DNA of 64,000 nucleotides from Rhizobium sp. SL42 (lineage in GTDB: Bacteria > Pseudomonadota > Alphaproteobacteria > Rhizobiales > Rhizobiaceae): assembly GCF_021729845.1 (NCBI RefSeq), contig NZ_CP063397.1:262001-326000 (forward strand), in the 5' to 3' direction. The notes under the pieces are model-generated. The model saw only the letters and a list, made by a program, of their open reading frames with translations. It was not told where the DNA came from and did not search any database. Below, piece after piece: positions 8,571 to 18,697 of the stretch. Position 1 is the stretch's first letter. Each line of letters opens with the position of its first letter. A program made the position numbers and the translations under genes.

Positions 8571-9595
8571 AATTCCAGCATCACAGTGCGCTGCAGAATG
8601 GAATGATTGTCGTCCGAGACGGCGATCAGGTGAATTGAACCATCTTTCGCAACCACGGCATCGATCCCCTCCATGTTGTCGATCTCGGATGCATGGTCGG
8701 CTTCGAAGATGACCGGGCCGTCGACGATCGCTCCAGACCGGATCAGAGCACCATCGATGCGACGCAGCCGCATCGCGACGCCCGAGGCAATCGAGAATCG
8801 GCGTTCCAGCAGGACAAGGTCACCGGAAGGGAGGAAGACGCCATCGGTGATCTCGAAACCGTCATGCGGGCGGACACGAAATTCCCCGGCAAGCGGCCCG
8901 CCAAGGATACCGGCAAAATTGTTGCCGTCCTCATCGACGCTCTTTTCCGTGATAGCCACCACCGCTCCTTCGAGCGGTCCGTCGGCCGGAGCCACCACCA
9001 GCGCCTCTATGCCGCCATTGCCGCGCAGACGCGAGACCGGGAAGGGCAAAGCCAGAGGCGTCGACGGGCGCGCAGTAGCCAGCGACGCAAGCGGCTGATA
9101 GGCGACAACCCTGTGGCGCTGTTCAAAGCCGACCAGGGCCGCGCCATCGACAAGCGCAAGGCTTTCGGCATCCACCTGATATTTGCTGACGCTTTCGTGA
9201 CCGTCGCGATCGAGCATGGCGGAAAGCGTGACATCGGTGACACCGGACAGAAGGCCATCCGGACCGCGCTCAATCCGGCCCTCGATCCAGTATCCGGTGT
9301 CGAACACACCGACAAAACGAGAATCGTCAACAATGCGAATGGAGGAAAAGGCGCCAAACAGCGGCTCCTCGGACGAAATCTCCAGGCCGCCGACGAAGCT
9401 GACCCCTTCGACACTGCGCGGTGCTCCGCCCAATGAGGCGATCGCACGCGATTGTATCCCGATCGGCAGCGCTTCGCCCGGCTTCAATTCCGATGGGGTG
9501 CACGAGGCCAGCAGCAACACCGAGGCCAGCGTCAAAAGGCTTGCGCCGGACAGACGACCCGGAACTGGCCTAGGCACGACGGCGGCGTCCACCAC
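8555..9595 (-). CDS. Esterase-like / phytase-like lipoprotein
   Basis: A 346-residue protein with a lipoprotein signal (hydrophobic stretch ending LLLASC, so Cys about residue 32 would be lipidated). The mature part looks like the family annotated esterase-like activity of phytase: a beta-propeller type pattern with [16 protein letters not shown] and DNMEGIDAV (Asp/Glu-rich loops). Activity is unproven. The first possible start is a GTG at 9595, overlapping cobT by 26 bases; a GTG at 9577 is an alternative. It probably ends the J-domain-cobS-cobT operon. Confidence 0.7.
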   Translation of the reverse strand: MVDAAVVPRPVPGRLSGASLLTLASVLLLASCTPSELKPGEALPIGIQSRAIASLGGAPRSVEGVSFVGGLEISSEEPLFGAFSSIRIVDDSRFVGVFDTGYWIEGRIERGPDGLLSGVTDVTLSAMLDRDGHESVSKYQVDAESLALVDGAALVGFEQRHRVVAYQPLASLATARPSTPLALPFPVSRLRGNGGIEALVVAPADGPLEGAVVAITEKSVDEDGNNFAGILGGPLAGEFRVRPHDGFEITDGVFLPSGDLVLLERRFSIASGVAMRLRRIDGALIRSGAIVDGPVIFEADHASEIDNMEGIDAVVAKDGSIHLIAVSDDNHSILQRTVMLEFRLEP

Positions 9596-11465
9596 CCGAG
9601 CCCGAGCTATTGTCCTCGAACAGCGAAGCCAGCTGCTCGGTCATTGCACCGGCCAGTTCGTCGGCATCGACAATGGTGACCGCGCGGCGATAGTAGCGCG
9701 TCACGTCGTGGCCGATGCCGATGGCCAGCAGTTCGACCGGCGAGCGCGTCTCGATCTGCTCGATCACCGCACGCAGATGGCGTTCGAGGTAGTTGCCCGG
9801 ATTGACCGACAGCGTCGAATCGTCGACCGGCGCGCCGTCGGAGATCATCATCATGATCTTGCGCTGCTCGCGCCGCGCCATCAGCCGGTTATGCGCCCAC
9901 ATCAGCGCCTCGCCATCGATGTTTTCCTTGAGCAGGCCTTCGCGCATCATCAGACCGAGATTGCGCCGTGCGCGGCGCCAGGGGGCATCGGCCGACTTGT
10001 AGATGATATGACGCAGGTCGTTGAGACGGCCGGGCGTCGGCGGCTTGCCGCCGGCAAGCCATTTCTCTCTGGACTGCCCGCCCTTCCACGCCTTGGTGGT
10101 AAAGCCGAGGATCTCGACCTTGACGCCGCAGCGCTCGAGCGTGCGGGCAAGGATATCGGCGCAGGTCGCGGCAACCGTGATCGGACGGCCGCGCATCGAG
10201 CCGGAATTGTCGATCACCAGCGTCACGACGGTATCGCGGAACTTGGTGTCCTTTTCCTTCTTGAAGGACAGCGGCTGCATCGGATCGATGACCAGACGAA
10301 CCAGACGGGCCGGATCGAGGTAACCCTCCTCGAGATCGAACTCCCAGGAGCGGTTCTGCTGCGCCATCAGCCGGCGCTGCAGCCGGTTGGCCAGGCGGCC
10401 GACGGCACCCTGCAGATGGGCCAGCTGCTTGTCGAGGAATGCGCGCAGGCGATCAAGCTCGGCTTCGTCGCAAAGCTCTTCCGCGGTGATCTCCTCGTCG
10501 AATTCCTCGGTAAAGATCTTGTAGTCGACCTTCTCGTTGAAATCGTCGAACGGCGTCGACGGCCGGCGCATTTCGCCCGGCGTCTCACTGTCGTCCTCGC
10601 CCTCGTCGGCCATGTCGTCGTCGGAAATCTCCGCGCCGTCCATCTCGCCGTCGTCCATCTGCTCCTGCGAGGCTTCGCTCTCGTCGGCCGGCGCGGATTC
10701 GGAGCCTGCCTCTTCCTCGGCGCTTTCCTGGTCCTCGTCGCCGCTGCGCGGCTGGTCCTCGTCGGTGCTTTCGTCGTCCTCACCCTGCTCCTGGTCGTCG
10801 CCCACATCCTCTGCCATCTCCATGGCCGACAGCATGTGGCGGATCACCCGGGCGAAATTCTGCTGGTCGTCGATCGTGTTCGGCAGGTTGTCGAGATCGG
10901 CACCGGCCTTGTCCTCGATGAACGAGCGCCAGAGATCGAGCACCTTGCCGGCCGTCTCCGGCGGCTTCTGGCCGGTCAGCTTCTCGCGCACCAGCATGGC
11001 GACGGCCTCCTGGATCGGCGCATCTTCCTGGCGGCTGATGGTCGAGAAATTCGCCTTGGCGTATTTCTCTGTATTCATCGACTGGATGTTGGAGGCGACG
11101 CCCGGCATGCGCAGCGAGCCGATCGCCTCGACGCGCGCCTGCTCGACCGCGTCGAAGATCATCCGGGCATCGGCGCCTTGCGGGGCCATCGAGGCATGGA
11201 TCTTCTGGTCATGGCAGGCAATGCGCAACGCCATCGAATCGCCGAGACCGCGGGTCACGGCGAGTTCGTGCGCGGTCGGGCGCTTCGATAGTTCCGGCAG
11301 GCGCACGCGCTCGCCGGCAAGGCCCGGACGTTCGTTGGCAAAGGCGACCTCGACCTGCGGGTCGCCCGCGATCGAGCGGACGCAGCCGGTAATCGCACGG
11401 CGCAACGGCTCCGTATCCACCGCGCCGTTCGCCTTGGCCCTGCTATTGTCGCCGCGCCCTGCCAT
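9570..11465 (-). CDS. cobT: Cobaltochelatase subunit CobT
   Basis: A 631-residue subunit of the aerobic ATP-dependent CobNST chelatase that inserts cobalt into hydrogenobyrinic acid diamide for cobalamin synthesis. The middle (about 210-300) is a long acidic linker rich in Asp/Glu/Ser; the C-terminal von Willebrand A domain carries the MIDAS motif [10 protein letters not shown]. The frame extends upstream to 11579 but the ATG at 11465 (MAGRGDNS) gives the usual CobT N-terminus. cobS lies 14 bases upstream; cobN is not in the window. Confidence 0.93.
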   Translation of the reverse strand: MAGRGDNSRAKANGAVDTEPLRRAITGCVRSIAGDPQVEVAFANERPGLAGERVRLPELSKRPTAHELAVTRGLGDSMALRIACHDQKIHASMAPQGADARMIFDAVEQARVEAIGSLRMPGVASNIQSMNTEKYAKANFSTISRQEDAPIQEAVAMLVREKLTGQKPPETAGKVLDLWRSFIEDKAGADLDNLPNTIDDQQNFARVIRHMLSAMEMAEDVGDDQEQGEDDESTDEDQPRSGDEDQESAEEEAGSESAPADESEASQEQMDDGEMDGAEISDDDMADEGEDDSETPGEMRRPSTPFDDFNEKVDYKIFTEEFDEEITAEELCDEAELDRLRAFLDKQLAHLQGAVGRLANRLQRRLMAQQNRSWEFDLEEGYLDPARLVRLVIDPMQPLSFKKEKDTKFRDTVVTLVIDNSGSMRGRPITVAATCADILARTLERCGVKVEILGFTTKAWKGGQSREKWLAGGKPPTPGRLNDLRHIIYKSADAPWRRARRNLGLMMREGLLKENIDGEALMWAHNRLMARREQRKIMMMISDGAPVDDSTLSVNPGNYLERHLRAVIEQIETRSPVELLAIGIGHDVTRYYRRAVTIVDADELAGAMTEQLASLFEDNSSGSGGGRRRRA

Positions 11466-11479
11466 GCTGATCGTTTCCC

Positions 11480-12472
11480 TTATGCGCCAAGCACGATGTT
11501 GGCGGCACTTTCCTTCAGCTCGACGCCGAAGGCGCGCTGATACTGTTCGGCGACCAGCGTCCGCTCCAGCTCGTCGCACTTGTTGAGGAAGGTCACGCGG
11601 AAGGCAAAGGCCACGTCGCCGAAGATCTCGGCATTCTCGGCCCAGGTGATCACGGTACGCGGGCTCATCACGGTCGAAAGATCGCCGTTGATGAAGGCGG
11701 CGCGGGTGAGATCGGCAAGGCGAACCATGCGCGAAACCGTGTCGCGACCCTCAGCGGTTGCGCCGAAGCTCTTGACCTTGGCCGCGACGATTTCGACTTC
11801 GTTGTCATGCGGCAGGTAGTTCAGCGTGGTAACGATCGACCAGCGGTCCATCTGCGCCTGGTTGATCTGCTGCGTGCCGTGGTAGAGGCCGGTCGTGTCG
11901 CCGAGGCCAACGGTATTGGCCGTCGCAAAGATGCGGAAAGCGGGATGCGGGCGGATGACACGGCTCTGGTCGAGCAGCGTCAGGCGGCCCGAGGATTCCA
12001 GGACGCGCTGGATGACAAACATTACGTCCGGGCGGCCAGCATCATATTCGTCGAGCACGAGCGCGACATTGTGCTGATAGGCCCAAGGCAGGATGCCGTC
12101 CTTGAATTCGGTGACCTGCTTGCCGTCCTTGAGCACGATGGCGTCCTTGCCGACGAGGTCGATACGGCTGACATGGCTGTCGAGGTTGACACGCACGCAG
12201 GGCCAGTTGAGGCGGGCTGCGACCTGCTCGATATGGGTGGACTTGCCGGTACCGTGGAAGCCGGACACCATGACGCGGCGGTTATGGGCAAAGCCGGCCA
12301 GGATCGCAAGCGTCGTGTCGCGGTCGAACAGATAGTCCGGGTCGAGATCCGGCACATAGGGGTCGCCCTTGCTATAGGCCGGGACGCGGATATCGCTGTC
12401 TATTCCAAAAACCTCGCGCACCGACACGGTTGTGTCGGGGAGATTGGAAATATCAAGATCAATTTTGCTCAT
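11480..12472 (-). CDS. cobS: Cobaltochelatase subunit CobS
   Basis: A 330-residue AAA+ ATPase that forms a hexameric ring with CobT and drives cobalt insertion by CobN. Walker A is [13 protein letters not shown] (about residue 74-86) and Walker B is LVLDEYDA; sensor residues follow in FATANTVG. Start is the ATG at 12472 ([12 protein letters not shown]), the usual N-terminus; an upstream in-frame start at 12508 is less likely. It lies between the J-domain gene (58-base gap) and cobT, all on one strand. Confidence 0.94.
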   Translation of the reverse strand: MSKIDLDISNLPDTTVSVREVFGIDSDIRVPAYSKGDPYVPDLDPDYLFDRDTTLAILAGFAHNRRVMVSGFHGTGKSTHIEQVAARLNWPCVRVNLDSHVSRIDLVGKDAIVLKDGKQVTEFKDGILPWAYQHNVALVLDEYDAGRPDVMFVIQRVLESSGRLTLLDQSRVIRPHPAFRIFATANTVGLGDTTGLYHGTQQINQAQMDRWSIVTTLNYLPHDNEVEIVAAKVKSFGATAEGRDTVSRMVRLADLTRAAFINGDLSTVMSPRTVITWAENAEIFGDVAFAFRVTFLNKCDELERTLVAEQYQRAFGVELKESAANIVLGA

Positions 12473-12530
12473 CGTTTCTCCATGCCAGGCGCTGCCGACC
12501 GGCCGCATATCGTCGCTGCTGCTTCTCGGA

Positions 12531-13157
12531 TTAACAGAAACCCGCCTGCTTTAACAATTGGTAGGCTTGAATAACAGCGCGAAAACGCTCTTCCGAACCC
12601 CTGTCTCCGCCATTTGCATCGGGATGGTGTTTTTTTACAAGCTCCTTGTAGCGGGTCTTGATCTCGGTCGCCGTCGAATTGCCCGAAAGACCGAGCGTAT
12701 CCAGCGCCTTGGCCTCCATGGTCTTCAGCTTGCGCAGCTGCGGCTGGAAGCGTGCGCCGCCGGTCCTGCCCTGCTGCACGAAGCCGAACGGATCCTTCAT
12801 GCGCGCCTGTGACGCAGCCGAACCGGAGCGGGCCGTCGAATGCAGCGGGCTTGTCTTGGCCGCCTTGTTGACGCCCACCGTCCAGGTCGGCCGGTGGCCG
12901 GTGATCGCTTCCTTCTGGTAGCGGGCGATCTCGGTATCCGACAGGCCGGAGAAATAATTGTAGCCCTTGTTGTAATCCTTCACATGCTCGAAGCAGAACA
13001 TGAAAAACTGACCCTCGGCGTGGCGACCCACGGGAGCGCGATGGGCACCCGGCTTGTCGCAGCCGTCCCACTGACAGGTTGGATTGGATGGCTCGGGCTC
13101 CGCCGCGCGCTTGCGTTTGGTGCGGATCCGATCGAAGTATTTCGAGTCGAGTTTCAT
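12531..13157 (-). CDS. J-domain (DnaJ-like) protein
   Basis: A 208-residue protein whose C-terminal about 60 residues are a J domain with the HPD motif ([11 protein letters not shown]), so it should stimulate an Hsp70 such as DnaK. The N-terminal part has two Cys clusters ([10 protein letters not shown] and [10 protein letters not shown]) that could bind zinc. Upstream frame to 13307 is ignored because it would overlap the divergent bolA gene; the ATG at 13157 ([12 protein letters not shown]) fits. Being upstream of cobS-cobT suggests cotranscription, perhaps assisting chelatase assembly (inference). Confidence 0.85.
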   Translation of the reverse strand: MKLDSKYFDRIRTKRKRAAEPEPSNPTCQWDGCDKPGAHRAPVGRHAEGQFFMFCFEHVKDYNKGYNYFSGLSDTEIARYQKEAITGHRPTWTVGVNKAAKTSPLHSTARSGSAASQARMKDPFGFVQQGRTGGARFQPQLRKLKTMEAKALDTLGLSGNSTATEIKTRYKELVKKHHPDANGGDRGSEERFRAVIQAYQLLKQAGFC

Positions 13158-13287
13158 CGGGTAATTATGGTGCCTAGACCGTGGCGCGACAAGAATTGAC
13201 AAATCGGAATGTTGCGCGCTTTGTGGGGCTTTTTCCGCAAGCCAGACCACCAGCCAGACCAGACCGGCAGACGACGAGGAACGAGAC

Positions 13288-13569
13288 ATGTCCGTGCGCA
13301 ACCGCATCGAGGAAAAATTGCGCCAGAGCTTTGCCCCGGAACGACTGGACGTGATCGATGAAAGCGCCCACCACGCCGGACATCAGCCGGATATCACCGG
13401 CACGGGCGAGACCCATATGCGGGTGCGCATCGTCTCGGCACGTTTCAGCGGCCTTAGCCGTCTCGCCCGCCACCGTGCGGTGACCGACATCCTGAAGCCG
13501 GAACTCGATGCCGGGCTGCATGCGCTGGCCATCGAGCCGGCGGCACCGGGCGAACCGACGCGCTGGTAG
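13288..13569 (+). CDS. bolA: BolA family protein
   Basis: A 93-residue BolA-fold protein. The helix-turn segment MRVRIVSARFSGLSRLARHR with the following VTDIL contains the family's conserved loop, and HVxG-type histidine positions are replaced by H/T in this region. BolA proteins partner with monothiol glutaredoxins in Fe-S/iron handling. Start ATG follows a GAGGAACGAG ribosome site. It is divergent from the J-domain gene. Confidence 0.88.
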   Translation: MSVRNRIEEKLRQSFAPERLDVIDESAHHAGHQPDITGTGETHMRVRIVSARFSGLSRLARHRAVTDILKPELDAGLHALAIEPAAPGEPTRW

Positions 13570-13598
13570 GACAAAGGCCGGTCACGGCCTGCCTTGTC
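13570..13598. terminator. Hairpin between bolA and the convergent CBS-domain gene
   Basis: GACAA-AGGCCG (13570-13580) pairs with CGGCCT-GCC-TTGTC (13585-13598) with a 3-base bulge and a 4-base loop, sitting right after the bolA stop. No long T tract, so it is only a probable terminator. Confidence 0.4.
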
Positions 13599-13610
13599 AC
13601 ACCCGTCTGG

Positions 13611-14495
13611 TCAAGCCTCTGTCTTTACCGCTTCGATCGGCCGGATGCGCAGCTTGGTGATGCGGTTCTTTTCCCGTTTCATCACGATGAACCGCTTGCC
13701 GTAGAAGGTGAAGGCCTGCCGTTCTTCGGGAATCGAGCGTGATTCGTGGATGACGAGACCGGCAATCGTCGTCGCCTCCTCGTCCGGCAGGTCCCAGTCG
13801 AGCGCGCGATTGAGATCGCGGATCGGTACGGCGCCATCGACCACCATCGAACCGTCGGATTCCTGCCGCACGCCCTGCAGTTCCAGGTCATGCTCATCGG
13901 CAATATCGCCGACAATTTCCTCCAGGATGTCCTCCAGCGTCACGACGCCCTGGACCTCGCCATACTCGTCGACGACGACGGCGAAATGCAGCTTGCGACG
14001 CAGGAAGGCGTTGAGCTGCTCCTTCAGCGTCGTGGTATCGGGAACGAACCACGGCTTCTGCGCGATCTTGATGATGTCGAGATTTTCCGGCTCGACATTG
14101 GGTTCCGCCAGCGACCGCAGGAGATCCTTCGCATGCACGACGCCGATGATGTTTTCCGTCGAGCCGCGCCAGAGCGGCATGCGCGTGTAGGGGCTTTCCA
14201 GCACGGCCCGCACCGCCACATCCGGCAGATCATCGGCATTGATCGCCCGCATCGCCGTGCGATGGATCATGACATCGGAAACCTCGAGCTCCTCGAGATC
14301 GAAGAGACCGCTGAGCCGGTCTTTCTGCTCCTTGTCGAACTGGCCATCGCGATTGATGAGATCGAGCGCCGCATGCAGCTGGTCATGGCTGGACAAGGCA
14401 AGGGTCTCGGCCGTCGGCTGCACGCGGAAGCCGCGCAGCAGGCCGCGCACCAGCGCGTTGACGAAGCGGGTCAGCAGGGACCCCGCGGCCGTCAT
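13611..14495 (-). CDS. CorC/HlyC-type CBS-domain protein lacking the membrane domain
   Basis: A 294-residue protein with a paired CBS module (about residues 70-195, including EVSDVMIHRTAMRAI and FAVVVDEYGEVQGVVTLEDILEEIVGD) and a C-terminal CorC_HlyC domain. The related rhizobial proteins I recall begin with a DUF21/CNNM transmembrane domain; here only its last turn (LVRGLLRGF) remains before the CBS part, and the gene starts inside the aroB stop (4-base ATGA overlap). It resembles E. coli CorC in lacking DUF21, so it may be a cytosolic partner in Mg/Co efflux. Function is inferred. Confidence 0.75.
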   Translation of the reverse strand: MTAAGSLLTRFVNALVRGLLRGFRVQPTAETLALSSHDQLHAALDLINRDGQFDKEQKDRLSGLFDLEELEVSDVMIHRTAMRAINADDLPDVAVRAVLESPYTRMPLWRGSTENIIGVVHAKDLLRSLAEPNVEPENLDIIKIAQKPWFVPDTTTLKEQLNAFLRRKLHFAVVVDEYGEVQGVVTLEDILEEIVGDIADEHDLELQGVRQESDGSMVVDGAVPIRDLNRALDWDLPDEEATTIAGLVIHESRSIPEERQAFTFYGKRFIVMKREKNRITKLRIRPIEAVKTEA

Positions 14496-15619
14496 TTCGC
14501 CCGCTTCTCTTCGAGGAAGGACACGACCTCGGACGATGGCACGTCATCGGCGACAAAGGCTTCGCCAAGGCCGCGCGTCAGGATGAAGGTCAGCTTGCCG
14601 CCCTTCACCTTCTTGTCCTGGGCGATCGCATCCATCAGCACGTCGGTCGGCGGCAATTCGCCGGGGATCTCGTCCATCCGGGTCGGCAACCCGACGGCGC
14701 ACAGATGCGCCTCGACACGGCTTGCGAGATCGGGGCTGGCAAGGTTCATCCGGGCGGAGAACTGGTGCGCCAGCACCATGCCGATCGACACGCCTTCACC
14801 ATGCACCAGCCGCTTGCTGTCATATTGCGTCGCGGCTTCGAGCGCATGACCAAAGGTATGGCCAAGATTGAGCAGCGCCCGGCGGCCGTTTTCCCGTTCG
14901 TCGGCCACCACTACATCAGCCTTGGCCTGACAGCTGACGGCAATCGCTTCGATCCGGGCCTGACCGCCGGCAAAAACGTCACGCCAGTTGGTTTCAAGCC
15001 ATTCGAAGAAATCCGGCTTGTCGATCAGGCCGTATTTCGCCACTTCCGCATAGCCGGCGCGGAATTCGCGCTCCGACAACGTATCAAGCACGTCGGTATC
15101 GGCGAGAACGAGATCCGGCTGGTTGAAGATGCCGATCAGGTTCTTGCCCTGGCGGGCGTTGATGCCGGTCTTGCCGCCCACGGAACTGTCGACCTGCGAG
15201 AGAAGCGAGGTCGGGATCTGCACGAAACGCACGCCGCGACGCACGATGCCGGCGGCAAAGCCGGTGAGATCGCCGATCACCCCGCCGCCGAGCGCGATCA
15301 CCGCGTCATTGCGCTCGATGCGCGCTTCAAGCAGCACGTCGCAGACCTGGGTCAGGCTGGCAAAGCTCTTGGTCTTCTCGCCGGCAGGCAGTGTCACCGA
15401 CACCGCCTCGATACCGTCCGTCTGAAGGCTGTCCATCAGGCCGTCGAGATAGCGGGCCCCGACATTCTCGTCGGTGACGATGGCCGCACGTCTGCCCTTG
15501 ATGCGGCTGGAAATCTCGCCGCCAGCGCGCGCAAGCAGACCGGGCCCGATCAGGATATCATAGGCGCGTTCGCCGAGCGGCACATGCACCAGACGTTCCG
15601 AATTCTCGACCTTGCTCAT
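14492..15619 (-). CDS. aroB: 3-dehydroquinate synthase
   Basis: A 375-residue enzyme converting DAHP to 3-dehydroquinate, the second step of the shikimate pathway, needing NAD and a divalent metal. Clear family blocks are ALGGGVIGDLTGFAAGIVRRG, IPTSLLSQVDSSVGGKTGIN and the metal-ligand region LNLGHTFGHALE. It overlaps aroK upstream and the CBS-domain gene downstream by four bases each (ATGA), so the three are one translationally coupled operon. Confidence 0.96.
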   Translation of the reverse strand: MSKVENSERLVHVPLGERAYDILIGPGLLARAGGEISSRIKGRRAAIVTDENVGARYLDGLMDSLQTDGIEAVSVTLPAGEKTKSFASLTQVCDVLLEARIERNDAVIALGGGVIGDLTGFAAGIVRRGVRFVQIPTSLLSQVDSSVGGKTGINARQGKNLIGIFNQPDLVLADTDVLDTLSEREFRAGYAEVAKYGLIDKPDFFEWLETNWRDVFAGGQARIEAIAVSCQAKADVVVADERENGRRALLNLGHTFGHALEAATQYDSKRLVHGEGVSIGMVLAHQFSARMNLASPDLASRVEAHLCAVGLPTRMDEIPGELPPTDVLMDAIAQDKKVKGGKLTFILTRGLGEAFVADDVPSSEVVSFLEEKRAK

Positions 15620-16236
15620 GCTGTATCACCCTTACCGCTCTTTTCGATGCCAGTCTTTTCGATGCCAGTCTTCTCGATGATCGCCATCAGGACCTCGTTG
15701 GCGATCACTTCCTTGCGCACATCGCGCGACTGGATTGTCAGATCCGCCAGTTCGTAGACCGGATAGCGCTTGTCCATCAGATCCTTGAGGGTCTGCTTGG
15801 GGTTCTCCGTCTTCAACAACGGCCGATGATCGCGCTTGTTGACCCGTTCCCAGAGAACCTCGAGATCGGCTTTAAGCCACAACGAGATACCGCCCCGCTC
15901 GATCTGCTTGCGTGTCTTGTCGTTGATGAAAGCGCCGCCGCCAGTGGACACGACGCGCGGCCCCGAGCGCAGCAAGCGCTTGATCACCCGCGTTTCCAAG
16001 GCCCGGAATTCTTCCTCGCCATAGGCCGCGAACAACTCGCTGATCGACATGCGCGACACGCGTTCGATCTCGACATCGGTATCGACGAATGGCAGGCCGA
16101 GCTGGTTGGCCACCATCCGGCCGACCGCTGACTTGCCGGCCCCCATCAGGCCGACGAAAACCAGGTTGCGTCTTCCGAGCGCTACCCTGGCGCGCGCGCC
16201 CAGACTGGAGGCAAGATTGAGGATCGTATCGGTCAT
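15616..16236 (-). CDS. aroK: Shikimate kinase
   Basis: A 206-residue kinase phosphorylating shikimate at O3. Walker A is GLMGAGKSAVG, the shikimate-binding DTDVEIE block and the STGGGAF motif follow, and the lid Arg lies in KRDHRPLL. The ATG at 16236 (MTDTILNLASSLG) gives a normal N-terminus; the open frame to 16284 is ignored. The last residues contain a short tandem repeat (EKTGI units) from a 15-bp duplication. Couples to aroB by a 4-base overlap. Confidence 0.94.
   Translation of the reverse strand: MTDTILNLASSLGARARVALGRRNLVFVGLMGAGKSAVGRMVANQLGLPFVDTDVEIERVSRMSISELFAAYGEEEFRALETRVIKRLLRSGPRVVSTGGGAFINDKTRKQIERGGISLWLKADLEVLWERVNKRDHRPLLKTENPKQTLKDLMDKRYPVYELADLTIQSRDVRKEVIANEVLMAIIEKTGIEKTGIEKSGKGDTA
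15639..15683 (-). repeat. 15-bp tandem repeat in the 3' end of aroK
   Basis: Two exact copies of a 15-bp unit (15639-15653 and 15654-15668) and a third partial copy (15669-15683) encode the repeated EKTGI/EKSG tail of shikimate kinase. The repeat keeps frame, so length changes would be tolerated. Confidence 0.75.
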
Positions 16237-16385
16237 CGGCCCGTTCGCAACTGTTTCATCACGGTATTGACAAATGCGGGGCAAGCGTCAAGCCGTTGAC
16301 GCAAATCGACACAAGGATCACAGCACCCTTGCAAGTCACAACGCCTATTCCCTATGTTCAACGCGTCGAAGGCCAAGGACCGTTC

Positions 16386-16538
16386 ATGCCGACATTGTTT
16401 CGCTTTCTTTTCATCTGCGCAACGATCGCCGGCATCATCTATGCCGTCATGTGGTCGCTCACGGTCTTCGTCGAGCCGAGGGAACGGGATGTCACGATCA
16501 AGATCCCCTCGGAACGCGTGAACCCGGTCGAACAGTAA
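16386..16538 (+). CDS. Small single-pass membrane protein, unknown
   Basis: A 50-residue protein with one hydrophobic helix (LFRFLFICATIAGIIYAVMW, about residues 4-23) and a charged tail ending IPSERVNPVEQ. No named domain recognised. An upstream in-frame ATG at 16296 would add 30 polar residues, but the internal ATG at 16386 gives a protein that starts just before the membrane segment. It sits 30 bases ahead of xerD on the same strand and divergent from aroK, a placement that suggests cotranscription with xerD. Confidence 0.65.
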   Translation: MPTLFRFLFICATIAGIIYAVMWSLTVFVEPRERDVTIKIPSERVNPVEQ

Positions 16539-16568
16539 CGCTAGACAACAGCAAGGACACCCAATTCT

Positions 16569-17510
16569 GTGGCGGATCTGAGCCAGGCACGGGTCGAGGC
16601 CTTCCTCGAAATGATGAGCGCCGAACGCGGCGCCGCCGCCAATACGCTCGCGTCCTACGAGCGCGACCTGGACGACCTGCATTCGTTTCTGACGACCCGG
16701 AAGGCGACGCTGGGCAGCGCCGACCGCACCGACCTGTCGGCCTATCTGTCGGATCTGGCAAAGCGCGGCTTTCAGGCGACATCACAGGCCCGCAGACTTT
16801 CGGCGATGCGCCAGTTCTACAAGTTTCTCTATGCTGAAGGCCTGAGGGGCGATGATCCGACGGCCATCCTCGATGCACCGAAAAAGGCACGCTCGCTGCC
16901 AAAGACCCTGAGCGTCGAGGATGTCGGCAACATGCTGGCGCTTGCCGAACAGGAAGCCGCCCTGCCCGGCCCGGACCAGCCTGCCAGGCTCAGACTGCTG
17001 GTGCTGCTGGAACTGCTCTATGCGACGGGCATGCGCGTCAGCGAACTGGTTTCGCTGCCGGTCAAGGTGCTGGCCCAGGAGGGACGGTTTCTCGTCGTCA
17101 AGGGCAAGGGCAACAAGGAGCGGCTGGTACCCCTGTCGCGCACGGCCATCGAGGCGCTCGCCCGCTACGGCGAAACGCGGGCAGCGACACCCGGCCATGC
17201 CGACAGCCCGTTCCTCTTTCCATCCGCCAGCAAGGAAGGCCATCTGCCGCGCCAGGTCTTTGCGCGCGACCTGAAGGATCTGGCCATCCGCAGCGGCCTG
17301 CCGGCAGCAAGCGTATCGCCGCATGTCCTGCGCCACGCCTTTGCAAGCCACCTTCTCGGCAACGGCGCGGACCTTCGCGCCGTGCAGGAATTGCTCGGCC
17401 ATAGCGACATTTCAACGACACAAATCTATACACATGTGCTGGACGAGAGACTGCAGCAATTGGTCCAAACGCATCACCCCCTTGCAAAACAGGCGAAAAA
17501 CCACGATTAG
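16569..17510 (+). CDS. xerD: Site-specific tyrosine recombinase XerD
   Basis: A 313-residue tyrosine recombinase that with XerC resolves chromosome dimers at dif. The N-terminal core-binding domain spans about 1-95; the catalytic residues appear as Arg in [11 protein letters not shown], His-Arg in [12 protein letters not shown], His in [10 protein letters not shown] and Tyr in TQIYTHV. Start is GTG at 16569 with an AAGGA ribosome site nearby. Housekeeping context (aroKB, accA) and no flanking mobile genes argue for the chromosomal XerD rather than a phage integrase. Confidence 0.92.
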   Translation: MADLSQARVEAFLEMMSAERGAAANTLASYERDLDDLHSFLTTRKATLGSADRTDLSAYLSDLAKRGFQATSQARRLSAMRQFYKFLYAEGLRGDDPTAILDAPKKARSLPKTLSVEDVGNMLALAEQEAALPGPDQPARLRLLVLLELLYATGMRVSELVSLPVKVLAQEGRFLVVKGKGNKERLVPLSRTAIEALARYGETRAATPGHADSPFLFPSASKEGHLPRQVFARDLKDLAIRSGLPAASVSPHVLRHAFASHLLGNGADLRAVQELLGHSDISTTQIYTHVLDERLQQLVQTHHPLAKQAKNHD

Positions 17511-17572
17511 GACCGGCAATACCGGTTCCCGGCAGCCGCAAGGCCAGGGACAAAACGATCGGAACTGACTCC

Positions 17573-18526
17573 ATGCATAATTATCTCGACTTCGAAAAAC
17601 CAATTTCAGACCTCGAAGCCAAGATCCGCGAACTGAAGAAGATCGCGGAAGAGGACGAGAGCATCGATACCTCAGAAGAGATCAGCCGGCTCGAAGGCCG
17701 CGTCGACGAGGCGATGGCCGAGATCTATTCCAAGCTCAATGCCTGGCAGAAGACGCAGGTTGCGCGCCATCCGCAGCGCCCGCATTTCGTCGACTATGCC
17801 AGCCATCTGTTCACCGACTTCACACCGCTGGCCGGCGACCGCAAGTTTGCCGAGGATGCCGCCATCCAAGCCGGCCTCGCCCGCTTCCGCGGCCAGCCGG
17901 TGGCCGTGATCGGCCAGGAAAAGGGCAACGACACCAAGTCGCGCCTGAAGCACAATTTCGGCAGCCCTCGCCCCGAAGGCTATCGCAAGGCGATCCGCGT
18001 CATGGAGATGGCCGATCGCTTCGGCCTGCCGCTGATCACCCTGATCGACACGGCCGGTGCCTATCCCGGCGTCGGCGCGGAAGAACGCGGCCAGGCGGAA
18101 GCCATCGCCCGCTCGACCGAAATGTGCCTCGGCCTGAAAGTGCCGATGGTTTCCGTCGTCATCGGCGAAGGCGGCTCCGGCGGTGCGATCGCGATTGCCA
18201 CCGGCAACCGGGTCTACATGCTGGAGCATGCGATCTATTCTGTCATCTCGCCGGAAGGTGCGGCCTCCATCCTCTGGCGCGACTCGACGCGCGCCAAGGA
18301 AGCGGCGACCAACATGAAGATCACTGCCGAAGACCTGAAATCCTTCGGCATTATCGACGGCATCATCCAGGAACCGGTCGGCGGCGCCCACCGTGCCCCG
18401 GAAACCGTGATCAAGTCGACAGGCGACGTCATCGCGTCCGCGCTGGCGGACCTGACGCCGCTGTCGGGCGAAAAACTGCGCAACGACCGCCGTCAGAAAT
18501 TCCTCGATATCGGCCGTAATCTCTAG
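17573..18526 (+). CDS. accA: Acetyl-CoA carboxylase carboxyltransferase, alpha subunit
   Basis: A 317-residue subunit of the carboxyltransferase that with AccD moves the carboxyl group from biotin to acetyl-CoA, the first step of fatty acid synthesis. Typical blocks are LDFEKPISDLEAKIRELK at the N-terminus, RNFGSPRPEGYRKA-type KHNFGSPRPEGYRKAIR, and GEGGSGGAIAIATGNRVYML. Length is standard. It follows xerD by 62 bases on the same strand. Confidence 0.97.
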   Translation: MHNYLDFEKPISDLEAKIRELKKIAEEDESIDTSEEISRLEGRVDEAMAEIYSKLNAWQKTQVARHPQRPHFVDYASHLFTDFTPLAGDRKFAEDAAIQAGLARFRGQPVAVIGQEKGNDTKSRLKHNFGSPRPEGYRKAIRVMEMADRFGLPLITLIDTAGAYPGVGAEERGQAEAIARSTEMCLGLKVPMVSVVIGEGGSGGAIAIATGNRVYMLEHAIYSVISPEGAASILWRDSTRAKEAATNMKITAEDLKSFGIIDGIIQEPVGGAHRAPETVIKSTGDVIASALADLTPLSGEKLRNDRRQKFLDIGRNL

Positions 18527-18610
18527 GGCGGTGGCCGTACTCGGCCATCACTCTGCCGCTTTGCAACAGTATCGCAGCAAAATTGCCCCGGAATGAATTG
18601 CTCCGTGGTT

Positions 18611-18616
18611 TATAAT
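18611..18616 (+). promoter_or_regulatory. Probable -10 element upstream of the L,D-transpeptidase gene
   Basis: A perfect TATAAT lies 82 bases ahead of the L,D-transpeptidase start in the 171-base gap after accA. No good -35 is at the standard distance, so an activator or an extended context may be needed. Confidence 0.45.
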
Positions 18617-18697
18617 TTGTGAAGAAAGCAGTCATAAACTAAAAGGGGCCTGACCTGCCAAGGCCGCTTGATCTGTTCTTGAAAAGAGCTTTTGCGA

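Noticed and set aside
9216..11291. Long 691-residue open frame opposite cobT
   Set aside because: It is a shadow frame: it lies fully opposite a gene with clear CobT motifs, has no ribosome site or known domain and reflects the strong third-position GC bias.
16569..17510. Tyrosine recombinase as sign of a mobile element
   Set aside because: Sequence and neighbours (aroKB, accA) match chromosomal XerD; no other phage or transposon genes are near.
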